A program made the translations under genes and the position numbers. Below are positions 52,591-64,000 of a stretch of DNA of 64,000 nt, one piece after another (position 1 is the first letter of the stretch; each line of letters begins with the position of its first letter). Source of the DNA: Valencia hispanica. Its lineage: Eukaryota; Chordata; Actinopteri; Cyprinodontiformes; Valenciidae. The notes below the pieces were generated by a model. The model saw only the letters and a program-made list of their open reading frames with translations. It did not search any database and was not told the DNA's origin. The stretch spans positions 22,022,403 through 22,086,402 of the forward strand of contig OY747702.1 of the NCBI GenBank assembly GCA_963556495.2, written 5' to 3'.

Positions 52591-53863
52591 ATTCTGAAAA
52601 GGGTTCAATCAAAAGGTCTCAGAATAATTTGTTTAAAAAAACAACACCTCAAAACATCCAGCAAGCTGTTCTACTTTGTTACCCCACTTTTCTCGCTCAT
52701 TACACGGCATCAACCACTCTGCTGGGTATAAAACCAATGACAGCGCATCTACGGCCCCGCGTGCTGTGCATCCGACTTCGCAGGAAATGCTCGGGGGGCC
52801 ACCAGAATTGGAGAGCGTGTCCTCAATTCTCCTCGACCGTTTGGACAAAGTGGGTTAAATTAGGCTCGAGCGGCACCAAACATAGGGACACAGTCACACG
52901 GCAATGATATTTTAGTCATGCCCAATTGGTTTCTCTGATGTGTGGTAATTGCTTGACCCGTGGGGGATGCAGGTGTGAGTGGGGGGCTATAAGCGGTAAA
53001 GACGCTGCCTGCATACCAAGCAACACATGCAAGTTCACAGGGAGTATGGCTATTTCAGCAGCTGTGCAACAAAATACATCTATACCTTTGCTGCAATTAC
53101 CTCATATCTCATGGCTGCAGTCAATAATGTATTGAACATATAATGATGTTAGGCTTAAGTAGATAAAGATATTGACTTGTTCATCCTTAAAGTCCAACAA
53201 ATACGAGAATATGGTAAATCATCTAAAATCTATTTTAAACTGATACTAGTGACAGTTTCAATTAAATAAGTGTAAATAATGAAACTAAAGTAAAAAAAAA
53301 ATAACTTAGCGTGTGATCATTTGCATTTTCTTCAAAGATTTGATAATTATTTATGTACCAGGAGATCTCATAAAATAAAAAAACTAAATATAACTGGTCA
53401 AAGTCTTTCTCAAGTATACCTAAGCTATAATTATGAATCCCGTAAAAGAGGGCGAGTGTTTTATGCTTGTCAACCTGTATCTCTGTTTGAAACTTTTATT
53501 TTGAGAAACTTTTATTTTAAGAAAGAAAGCAGTTCTTGAGTGGCTTTGTACTATTGACCAAGTCGACTGAGAAATACTGCGTGACCGACTAACATTTGGT
53601 TACAAGAGCATTAAAAGACTCAGCATTTTAGGTTACTCAGTAGAAAAATCCAACACTGATAAAGCTATAGACAAGATATACATGGCTTCTAAGCACTGCG
53701 GGGGGAAACATGCAGCTCCAAAACCATTGATGACGCTGATGTTAGTATCTATGTTGAAGGTTCCTATAAATAATAAAATAAAAGGGTATTTTACAGTTTG
53801 TGTGTGTGTGTGGGGGGGGGATAGTCTGGAATTCATTAGATCACCTCTAGTTTAAAATCCTTA
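52591..53863. other. Intergenic, no gene seen
   Basis: The stretch contains short unrecognised frames and a GT run followed by G-run near 53800-53820. No repeat family or gene is assigned. Confidence 0.4.
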
Positions 53864-53871
53864 GCCTAATT

Positions 53872-54609
53872 CAGTGTTTCTCAAACTATGGGGTGAGCCC
53901 CACTAGTGGGGCGCAGAGGTATTTCAGCTGGGGCTTGACATCAACGGGATTTAAATAGTTTTTCCCCCCTAAATTATATCGTTGGGAATGTTTCACTGCA
54001 CTGTAAATTAAATCCACCAACTCCCCCCTCTTACAAAATTAAACACACTCAAATAAATTAGCAATTGTGATCATCATTGTAAACAGAACCGGGACCTGGA
54101 ACATCGGGCTGGGAGTTTGATGTGGGAATATATCGCAGCAGAACAAAACAAGAGGAAGTAGCCACATTATCAGAGATTCCATCTACAAAATCTACAAATA
54201 TCTAAAAAGATCAGCGAACGTTTCAGAGTCAGAGAAGTCACACGGTCAACCACGGAGGAAATACATGGATGAGTATTTTGCTCTTTATTTATTTTTTATT
54301 TTATTTTGTATTTTTGAAAGCTTTGTATTTGTGATAAAACAACAACTTTTATTTTCTCCAACTGTGAGCTTAAGTTCTACATGTAGCAACTACTGACGGC
54401 ATATATTTCTGAGCCGGTTTTATAACAGTGCGCAACGCCTTTTTCCAACTAATTTATACCCTTAAAAACTTGTAGACTAACTCGGCTATTTAAATAAATA
54501 AAATACTTTAAAAATCAGCTATTCTCTTGGGGCGATAAAAGCAGGCGGGGCTTGTGTATGCTCCTTTGTCCAAAGTGGGGAACGATAAAAAAAAGTTTGA
54601 GAAACACTG
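53872..54609. mobile_element. Non-autonomous hAT-type transposon, 738 bp
   Basis: The terminal inverted repeats are CAGTGTTTCTCAAAC at the left and, inverted, CAGTGTTTCTCAAAC at the right. They are flanked by a perfect 8-bp duplication GCCTAATT at 53864-53871 and 54610-54617. The ends and duplication length are diagnostic of the hAT superfamily. The interior has no intact transposase frame. Confidence 0.92.
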
Positions 54610-54617
54610 GCCTAATT

Positions 54618-55962
54618 AAACCTAAACTGGAACATTCTGAACAAAGATCCTTTAAAACACCATGTGAAATTGGTATCGATTTGGAGCTTTCTGCCATAGG
54701 GCGTTTTATACCAGCCATGCATCAATGTGTGCCCTCTAGATGAATATTTATTTTGCTTTGACAACCAACATTTAAAGTAACCTTCTGCATCTAATCACAC
54801 ACGGCTGTGAGTAAATGTGCTTTTATGACTTCAATAAATAATATCTCCAGACAGGGAGAGGTCGCTTGGAGCTATTTCAGTTTGAAGAATTTGGTCATAA
54901 TCTGTCATATTTCATAGATCAACTGGCTTTAAAACCCCAATTGAATTAAAGGCCAAAACAAACTGATGTTGAGTGTAGTAGAATGTGTAAGGTAAACAAT
55001 GGGCTGGGGGTGCAGGACAAATGGACTACCTGGGTTACAAAAAAACCTTCTCATTTAAATTCAAGCTTTTAATGAAAGTAGGAAAATACTGGGAATGCCA
55101 CTGACAGCTCCCATTTTACTGCAGTGTGAAATTGTGATGAGGGCAATCATGGTTCTGAAGCTGCTGTGGCATTTGTGTCTCCCGAGAAAGCTCATGGAAT
55201 TAAACGAGAACACCTGCCGCAAAATACTTACCTGGACATCTGACCTTTCTTTGCAACTGTCAACTGGCAGCTCCTTCCTCCTGGAAGCTCAAAATAAACC
55301 ACCTACATGTCCGCCCTCCAATGCCCGGTGGAACTCTGCATGTACCACCCCAGGACATATCTTTACCTTAGCAGATACCTCTGCCACACCACACAGACCT
55401 CAAACAGACCTGAATCAGCTGCTCCTCCAAGAGGAGATCATTCTGCAAAGTGTAAGACACAAAATTCTGTCTATGATCCATACCTGCCTCCACGGCAACA
55501 TACGCTGCTTGGTACTGTATTAAGGACGACTCCTCAAGAACGAAACGCTGGTAAATACTTATCAAAAATCTGTGCGATGTGGGCCTTGGCCTTTGTTTCA
55601 TGAGTCTTTCCTGTATGTGGGTAAAAAAAAAAGATTGAAAACCATCACAAGGTGTGTTTTGCTTTTACATTTGAGTTCTTTTAAATGTTGTGCAGCCGCA
55701 GTGTTGTGCCCAGTGCATGCTTACTGATAGGCTTGACTGTCCACTCAACCATGAAACCCATGGGAGGTAATTTCTATCATTTGTTCCAGTCTGTCCCAAT
55801 GGCAGGACAAATTGCAGGGGACTCGGATGTTTTGAGAGCTCGCAAACGATGTACTAATATCCTAGAAGCGAGGTTAAACCCCTCACCTAAAGGTGTCATC
55901 AAAGAACTACTGACAACGAAAGCCAGAATATAAACCCTAAGAAGGATCCTTGTTCTAAGGCA
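54618..55962. other. Intergenic, no gene recognised
   Basis: A 142-codon open frame (55095-55523, + strand) and overlapping frames show no domain, family resemblance or splice context I recognise. I leave the stretch unassigned. Confidence 0.4.
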
Positions 55963-56178
55963 CAGGTGTTCAAATCCAGTCCTCGATGGCTGTAACTTTT
56001 AGGCGTGTCTCTGCTTCAACACATCTGAATCACATAATTAGGTAATTATCAGGACTCTAGAGAACTTGACAGCATGCTAAGAAGGTAATTCAATCATTTG
56101 ATTCTGGTGTGTTGGACCAAGGACACATCTAAAAGTTGCGGAACACCGGCTCTCAAGGATTGGAGTTTGACACCCCTG
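55963..56178. mobile_element. Short hAT-like MITE, 216 bp
   Basis: The left end CAGGTGTTCAAATCCAGTCC and the right end, inverted, CAGGGGTGTCAAACTCCAAT are imperfect inverted repeats of a common fish hAT-type MITE. A duplication is only approximate (TTCTAAGG versus TTCCAATG just outside), so the insertion is old or the ends are slightly off. Confidence 0.6.
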
Positions 56179-57838
56179 TTCCAATGAGAATGCAGTTTTC
56201 AACAACAGGATAGGTCATCACTTAAACATAAGGACACTGAAATAGTGTGAAAAATAACTCAAACTTTTTTGCTTCATCTTTCCCTTTAAGCAACTGTTCA
56301 ATGCATTCACCGATTGAGCTGCTGAGTAGACAGTTGCCACCCCCTACCCCCCTCCTAAAGTGTAGTCTTCGCCATTCCCAACCAACCAATGAGAATGAAA
56401 TGTGTTTTCAGTAACCCAAACCATAAATTTAAACCAGAGGTGGGCCAGTTTATCAGCTGGCGGATAAATTAGGCTGATTAAATAAATATGTTCAATATCT
56501 TAGCAGTCCTCAAATGACAGGGCACAAGCGTATATATGCTGCAGCAGCAATAACAAGCACTCAATCACAATCAGGAAATCTGATGATCGTGAAATCTGAT
56601 CTAGTAAGATCTACAGTCGAGCAGCAGAGTCTATAGAAGTTGCACACAAAAAATACAGAAATATTCAGTAGTGATAAAATGCTAAAAAAAAAAATTAACA
56701 CTGTGAGAAAAAGAAAAGAAGAAAAGAAGAGTGAGACAAGCTGTATCTTCGGTCACCAGCATCACTGCAGCATCGCTGTGGTCCTATATTTCCCTCCCCG
56801 TCACTAGTTTTAGGGTGTCTCTGTGTTTTCAAACAAATCACAATGATAATCATTAAGTAGCTTAAGATTCTCCCCTCCAAACCTTCATTGGCTTTCATTA
56901 GCCAGGCATCCCACCCTGGCATTAGGAGCAGCTAAACACATGGGGGTAATAGGATTGCCCCGGCAGTCCATCTGTCACAGGAATAAGGGGCCGCAAACAT
57001 CTCTAAGAAGCGTCACCCATTCCCTGGATACACCTTCTAAGCCTGCCCTTTTCTTAGCGCTTTCCCCCTGGAGATATTTATTCATTCTTAAATCTGTTGA
57101 AGTAAAAGACAGCCATTTGTGTGTAAAGGCCACGAAGAGTGAGTAAAATGGAAGAGAAAATACCCACTTCACTTAAAATTTATACCCTTCTGGCTTTTTA
57201 ATACTATAAAACCCTGCTTCTGTTCCATTAATAGAGTACAGATGGAGATGCATGGCAGTAGGTGTATGAATAGAGTGCGAGACAGTGTGGGGGAGGGATT
57301 CAGAGTGAGAGCAGCGGGTCTGGGATACGGAAGAGGAGAAAGATAAAAAAGATGGATTCATAGTTTTGGTAAAGGGTATTAAATCAAGCCTAGAGGCTGT
57401 CCTTAAATCAGTAAGCTTTACTCTTGATGTCATTCCAATTACATCAGGATGAGACTAATGCTCCACTGCTCTGAGACTTCAGACCAGCAGGATTGGATTT
57501 TCTCCCGAACCAACTATCCCCCCCCCACGCATTCTCCTCTACCCTCCCCCCAAACTCTCCCTGCTTCCCTTTATAATAATTTAATTGAAAAGAATGTGTA
57601 CAATGATTAGCTCAGGACAGAGCTTTTTGGATGAAAATTAATCAACTGTAACAATTCCATTTGCAGCGGCACGTCTCTTTCATTTGTCCTGCTGCAAAAT
57701 AAACAGATGCACATGTGAAACATATGGAAGCCTGTGTTATGTGGGACCCGGATCAGAAAACATGCATGTTGCATCACAATGATGCAAGCAACAAAGCACT
57801 GCTACCTGAAAGGTGAGGAAGCATGCAGACACACACAT

Positions 57839-57878
<40 letters not shown>

Positions 57879-58989
57879 ATAAACAGACTCACACACACAA
57901 TTCTGACTACGATTTGTTTAGTGAACACACAGTGCAGTCTTGCTGAGAGGAAACGATGGCACTTAACAGAAAATCGTTGCATTGTGCCTGCTCTGGTTGC
58001 TAGGAAACAGCAATTGAACTGCCATTGCAACACAGCACAACAGCTGCCCACGTAATTGGACAATTAAGATCTTACAACGCCATTACTTTTGCTCATATTC
58101 ATCTCAATAAAAAGGTTCGAGCGCATCCCAACACATTTTCTACCAGTTGGGTTAATGGGACAAACATGTTCAGAGGAAAGCTGGATTTCATTACTGAAAT
58201 GATTAGTGGTGCATTAAAGGAAGCGACAAGGAAGGCAATACACCAAAAGCAAAAGTACCCTTCGGATTGCCTGGAAGGCTTGCACAAACGCTGTTTATGT
58301 TCTTAGGCATGCTATATTTATCCTCCAGCACTTTCCTCTACGCGGCCAGATGAAAGACTGGCCAGTCGAAAGTAGGTTAAGCAGGTTAGTGAGTGTCTAC
58401 AACGCCGCCCTTCCTATGCATAACCAGGAATCTGCGCACAGCTTATGTTCAGCACCGCGGACAGCTCTGTACAAAGCAGACTCTGCAAAACAGACGTACA
58501 TGTTAAGAACAAGTACTAAACCAGAAATCCTTTCTACGTAGTGCCTTGGGAGAGTATTTCTAGCCTGTGAATATTTCCACATTGCACTTCATACAACATG
58601 AAGCGGCACATAATTGTGAAGTGAAAGGATGAAGGGTTTTAAGATTTTATTTTACTTTAAACCCACTTTACGCCATTACCTCTAAAGGAAAATCCTTTCT
58701 GAAATCACCTAATTAGTACATAGAATCACACTGATTTAATCTCAGTGTAAATATAGCTGTTCAGCGAAGCTCTCAGAGGTGGGTTTTTTCTTTTGGGGGG
58801 GGGGGGGGGGGCATTAACGAAAACGCATCAATGAAAAACAAGGAACAGATGAAGGATAAAGTTTTAGACAAGTTTATAGCAGGGTTTGGTATGTAAAGCC
58901 ATATTCCAAACACTGAAGGTACTGTATCATTGAGGAGTCTTCAAGCTAACATCTGAAAATGGAAAGAAAGTGCCACAACTACAAACATT
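56179..58989. other. Intergenic, candidate noncoding elements
   Basis: No gene is recognised. A (CA)n microsatellite lies at 57840-57873 and a G-run at 58796-58812. The stretch 57570-57720 is repeat-free and has TTTAATTGAAAAG and GAAAATTAATCAACTG motifs, so it is a weak regulatory candidate. Confidence 0.35.
57840..57873. repeat. (CA)n microsatellite
   Basis: A CA dinucleotide run of about 34 bp is followed by further CA-rich sequence. Confidence 0.95.
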
Positions 58990-59995
58990 AGTGAACAAAT
59001 AGCATCATAAAAGCATAGGAGCACACCTATGGTAACTCTGTAGGAGCTGCTGAAATCCACACCTCAGGTGGGATAATTAATTGACAGGACATTATAGGTG
59101 ATGCGCTCCACAAATCTGGACTTTTAGGAAAGCAAGTGCCTAAGCCAGATAGGAACAAAACTAAACTTTTTGGCCTACAAGCAATATGTTGTGGATGGAA
59201 AACTAACTCCTCACATCACCCTGAACACACCATCCCCTCTTTAAAACATTTATGCAGCACCATGCTGTTAGGGGTGGTTTTTCTTCACCAAAGACAGGGA
59301 AGCTGCTGTAATAAAGAAGTAAAAATAAGCTTTTTTCATTTTCTTGTTTTTATGTTTTCCCCCTCATATCCTGCGATGTACAAGGGATCAGAATGCTATC
59401 CCTATCACCATGCTATGAGGTTAGGGTGAAGCTAAATCCTGGAAGAAAATGTGCTGGGGGTTCAAAAAGTCTTGAGACAGATCTTTGGCGTCGAGCAGGA
59501 CAGCAACACACAGCAAACAGCAAGACAACATGTAGTGAAAGCTACACTGGAGTTGTTTACATCAAAGCATATTGATGTGGTAGAATGAATTTGTTAAAGT
59601 CCAGACCAAAATCCAATTGATCTTCATTTGTGGAAAGCTTGAAAACGTATGCTCACAGATGCTCTTCATTCAGTCTTTATCTATGTTGCAAAGCAGAATT
59701 AGCAAAAAAAATCACCTTCTCTAGATGTGCAACGCTGGTAGAGACATACCCAAAAAAACTCGCAGCTGTGATTGCAGAAAAAATGATGGCTTTACAAAGT
59801 CCTGTCTCAGAGGCGCTAAATAAAAATGCCTGCCACATTTCTTGAATTTTATTTGTAATGCTTTTGAAAACTATGTCTTACTTTTCATTTTAAGTTATGC
59901 ACTACATTGCGTAGGCTTATCTCAAAAATTCCCAATAAACAGCAATTATTGGCTGTAATGTAACTAAATCTGAAAAAAAGCTTAAGTGCAATGAA
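58990..59995 (+). mobile_element. Tc1-like transposon remnant
   Basis: The + strand keeps transposase blocks: CCTATGGTAACTCTGTAGGA, CTCCACAAATCTGGACTTTT, TCACATCACCCTGAACACAC, AACTAAACTTTTTGGCCTAC and CAACGCTGGTAGAGACATAC. It then keeps the right-end motif AAAAATTCCCAATAAACAGC. It is fragmented by indels and stops and shows the most complete length of this family in the window. Confidence 0.8.
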
Positions 59996-60884
59996 TAGGG
60001 ACTGTAATCCACATCAGCAGTGATATTGTTTACTAAATCTTATTCATAAATGAAACATCCTTTTACTTCAGTGAACATTCTCCAGTAAACTGCATGTCTT
60101 TCTAACCACAAACTAAAGCATTTAACAGTAAATCCACCATGTTTCATACCAGACATGGTATGTGGGCAACCAGTGAGTGTCTAATCAACAAGAACTAATA
60201 TCGCTGATCAGAACAGCACCAGTGCAGAAACAACCTAACCCCTCATCTGAGCACGCTCCCTCCCCCCTTTTTATTCACTACAGCTTGCCAGAAAGGTTTC
60301 CCTACAGCCATTGAGTCATGTTCCAACCAGCCCCTTGTGACAAAGGAGCATGTTCTCGGTGCACCTCGGCTCAGGAGTTACCCCCTCCTCCAAAACACAC
60401 ACACACTCAGACACACATAATGCACAGCTTTATTCCAATAGTTGCAGTCTATCAACAACAAAGACAAAACACATGCACCAGTGTCACACATATAGGCTGT
60501 AATCTCCAGGAAAATCCCATTTGGCAGAGCAGCTGCCAGCGTGGATCACAGATAGGCTGTAGTTGTGGTGCCCATGGGGTTGCAAGCTGTCTGTCCACAC
60601 TTTTCTATCAACTAAAGGCAAACCAACACACACACACAAAAAGACGTGCTTAAAACGGGAACAGTTCCTCCAACAGAGAACATAAATTCTTACCACTTTA
60701 ATAGAAACATGTCAATAATCGCCACAGGCCAGTTTCTCATTTAGAAAGGACTTAATTTTTATTGCTCCGATATATTGATCTGGTAGGAGTACGTCTGTGC
60801 AGTAAAGCAGCCTCAGGGATCTGGACATTTGTGATGTAGTTTGAGCAAAAACTAACTGGTCCGTTCATCTGTCTGTTTATTATT

Positions 60885-61078
<194 letters not shown>

Positions 61079-63204
61079 GACAATGCAGTGAAAACGTAAC
61101 AAGCATAAAGCCTCAGCAGTGAGGAGGTAATCTTAGAGCACCACCAGCTGGCTAAATACAAACATTACACCGTTGAACCTTTACGGTGAATAAAATGGAG
61201 AATTTCCTCCAAAAAGCAACAAAGTCCTATAGTATACTGTACATTTTAAATCAACAACCTAAGCAGTTATGTGTTAAACCACCTAATTTTAAAATGGAAA
61301 GTAATTTTTTAAGAGTTCATAGCACTTATCAGGACAGCTAATGAAAAACCCCCATAATATGCCAATTACGTAATTTTATTCATTGAAAGAATACAAAAGA
61401 AGGTACAGCTCTTGATGAAAAAAGCTTGACATATTCTTTAAAAAAAATTCTTTCGTTCTTTTATTTTTATGTGGAAGAGAGAAGTCTGAATTATTTTGGG
61501 GCCCCTGTGACTAATCAGATAGGAAATAAATCTGATAGGCTTGGATCAAACTGTATATTTAGATTTTTCTGATGCTGTGGAAGTACTCAATAATAATATC
61601 AGTAGCAAAGCCTAATTTAATCAACTGCCTCATTCCTTATTTTTGTTGTCAAATAATTATATGATAGCTAAAGCATAAAGTAAAAATAGTGATAAAATCA
61701 GCCAAGAGAAAGAACCTGCAGCTCCAATGTTCAAATTAATTTTAGGGAAAAGGTTGACTGAGATTGAGCTATTTAGCCAAAATGGCAAGAATAATGCTTG
61801 GACAAGTCAAGCTTAAGATTTTGAACCTTAGATCAACAGGTACAGGGTCAACTGGGACAAACATTTCAAATACGTTAGTACTTGCTTTGAAATGGACAAA
61901 TCAGGCTATTATTGAGGTTTCAGGATGGCCTAAACCTCAACCCTATTATAATGATGATATGTAACAAGTCTGAAAAGATGAGCGATCAAATGTTCAGCCA
62001 GAATTATACTATGAGTCTGCATGTACAGCTTTGATCCTGAGAAAATTCACAATAAAGTCAAACTAGTTCAGACAATTCTTGTTTTTAAAAATCACAGAAG
62101 TTATGCTATTTCTTTACTCCACCTTGGTAAAAGAATGGCTTAAATACACAAATGAAAGCTGAAAACAAGCTACATTCATGCCAGTGATGAGTGGAACTGT
62201 ATGAAATACATATAAATTAAAGAAACTGTCTGAAAAATTCAATCTAAATAAAATCACCAGATCCATCAGGTAATCCACTTAAATGGAGCATCTGTTCTTG
62301 TATTAAACACAGTACTCACATCAATAAGGGATAATTCAATAAGTATTCAAATTTGTCCATGGCCCCATATGTGTTGTAAGCTGTAATTATTATTCTTCTT
62401 CTTCAGGCTGTATTTAGTGTCTTTTTGTCCCTTATTCTTCACAGACACTAGATAGTAGAAATGTGTAAATATGAAAAACCCGAATATGAAGATAAATGTA
62501 AGCTTTTAAAACTGAGAGAAAACTCTACCTCTCCATTTTAAATTCTGAATGTCTCCATTTCCAGACTCAACTATTCTGACATGTTTTAAAATATTCTGGA
62601 TATTTTACTACAAAACATAGGTTGGTTTTATTATATTCATGTTCCACAGAGCATAAAAAACAGGACACAGAAAATGGCTTCCAATCCACCAAAGCTTTAT
62701 TTTGTGTGAAAAATGTGCAAAAGTAACAGGAGAGTCAATGCTGTGATTGACATCTAGACACATAGGTACTGTTTAAAACCCTTATGTAGTAGTCCAGAGT
62801 CCAAAGGAAGAACAAGATGTGAAATGTCCCTTTTTTATTTTCAATTAGTGGATTTTAATGACGTTTGATGTCATAAATTAAAAGAAAAATGATGTCATCC
62901 ATAGAAAAAGCATTTTATGTTTTAAAAATTGTGACTAAAGAGCATTTGGTGAAACATTAAATCCTGTCATGTATATACCCTTAATGTTTGTGCGTTAATG
63001 TGTCCCCTGCTTTTCAGTGTGTGTGTGTGTGTGTGTGTGTGTATCTGGATGAAAGGAGCAAACTTCACTGTTTTACTACATAAGGACAGGGTAATTACTT
63101 GACTTTGCTTACTTTTCTTTTTGTTGTTGTTTTTTTTGGGCTTTTGGATGCTTCCATACTTTTTTTTATAGTTAACGATGTGGGGCTGAAAGTTCATTGA
63201 TCAA
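61079..63204. other. Intergenic, AT-rich
   Basis: No gene is supported. The part around 61780-62030 (ATGGCCTAAACCTCAACCCT) recalls the transposase region of yet another Tc1-type family, but the match is too short to call. A (GT)n run lies at 63018-63041. Confidence 0.35.
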
Positions 63205-64000
63205 TACACTATCAAATTCCTCCTCCCCTCAACTCGAGACTTCATGCTCTATTGATGGTCAGACTGTCACTCCCTCACCTCAGATCAGAAACCTTGGATT
63301 AATTTTTTGACTCCACCCTCTCTTTCCAACCACACGTGTCATATCACTAAAAAAGCTTTCTTTCTCCTCCGAAATATTGCTCGTCGTCCCCCCACTCTGT
63401 CCATTTCTGCTGCAGAAACCCTCATTCATCTCCTTCGGATTCGATTACTGCACAAACCTTCATTCATCTCCTTCAGACTCGATTACTGCAATAGCCTCCT
63501 CTATGGTCTTCCTTCCACTCACCTTAAGAAACTGCAATATATACAGAACTCAGCTGCCCAGCTACTCACCAATACCTGCTCTAGAGATCACATAACTCCT
63601 GTACTACAAAAGCTCCACTGGCTCCCTATTCAGCAGCGCATCCAATTCAAAGTTCTACTCATCACCTACAAAGCTCTCAATATGTCTCCGATCCTCTGTC
63701 TCAAACCTCCTTTCTCAGACCACCAACTCATAACATCATACCATCGGTGACATAGCCTTTGCCATAGCCGCTCCCACCCTATGGAACTCTCTCCTCCCAT
63801 ACTCCGTTCCTCTAACCCCCTCCAGAAATTCAAAAAGCTGTTAAAAACTTAACTCTTCAATCAAGCATTTAACCCCCACTAACCCTTTTGTGTTGTTTTT
63901 TTCTATTGTTTTGTTTACTACTTTGTTTCCTTCTTTGTAAAGAGCCTTTAAGTGGTTGTGAAAAGCTCAATATAAAACCTATGTATTATTATTATTACTA
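63205..64000 (+). mobile_element. L2-like LINE 3' end (copy C), truncated by window
   Basis: The + strand encodes the post-RT region of a LINE: IRNLGLIFDSTLS-like start, ITKKAFFLLRNIA, LDYCNSLLYGLPSTHLKKLQ, YIQNSAAQLLTN, ITPVLQKLHWLPIQQRIQFK and VLLITYKALN. It then runs to the 3' tail TGTAAAGAGCCTTTAAGTGG and ATTATTATTATTACTA at the edge. It is 5'-truncated and frameshifted by a 38-bp tandem duplication at 63423-63498. Confidence 0.8.

Noticed and set aside
55095..55523. 142-codon frame on the + strand
   Set aside because: There is no recognisable domain or composition bias, frames overlap on both strands, and no splice context is seen.

Overview
This is a gene-poor, repeat-rich stretch of a vertebrate genome, almost certainly a ray-finned (teleost) fish. 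The host genes are split by GT..AG introns. The repeats are typical of teleosts: Tc1/mariner transposon remnants, L2/CR1-like LINEs with GGCAAGGCAAG..TTTATTTGTATAGCAC tails, hAT non-autonomous elements with 8-bp target duplications, and long dinucleotide and tetranucleotide microsatellites. No prokaryotic, viral or plasmid gene organisation is visible.

Three host genes are supported. (1) The 3' part of an adam19-like metalloprotease gene lies on the + strand at 778-6955 as eight coding exons: end of the disintegrin/cysteine-rich region, EGF-like module, transmembrane segment and proline-rich tail. Its 3' UTR probably ends near 8400. The catalytic half lies to the left of the window. (2) A complete orphan GPCR, gpr151, lies on the - strand at 18490-19818, 442 residues in one coding exon. 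(3) A complete ppp2r2b gene, the PP2A B55-beta regulatory subunit, lies on the - strand at 23048-49129. It has ten coding exons with consistent phases that sum to 1332 nt and 443 residues. gpr151 sits just downstream of ppp2r2b on the same strand, as in mammals.

Layout: 1-8400 adam19 3' half, with a hAT element in one intron; 8400-10970 intergenic with a Tc1 remnant; 10975-about 16700 two nested L2/CR1-like LINEs; 16700-18489 intergenic; 18490-20070 gpr151 and its 5' flank; 20393-21325 a Tc1 remnant; about 22100-49129 ppp2r2b, whose introns carry Tc1 fragments, an L1-type LINE inside a hAT-like repeat, and microsatellites; 49130-50100 GC-rich presumptive ppp2r2b promoter and 5' UTR with a short CAG run; 50258-64000 intergenic with Tc1 and hAT elements, a roughly 190-bp tetranucleotide microsatellite and a LINE 3' end at the right edge.

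The genes do not form a pathway. ADAM19 is a membrane sheddase, GPR151 a neuronal orphan receptor, and B55-beta targets the PP2A phosphatase. I found no evidence of a new multi-gene system. The most informative observations are dissectable transposon histories: a LINE nested in a LINE, an L1 nested in a hAT, and two hAT elements with perfect 8-bp target duplications. The conserved gpr151-ppp2r2b pair and a short CAG tract upstream of the Bβ1-type start codon are also worth a look.
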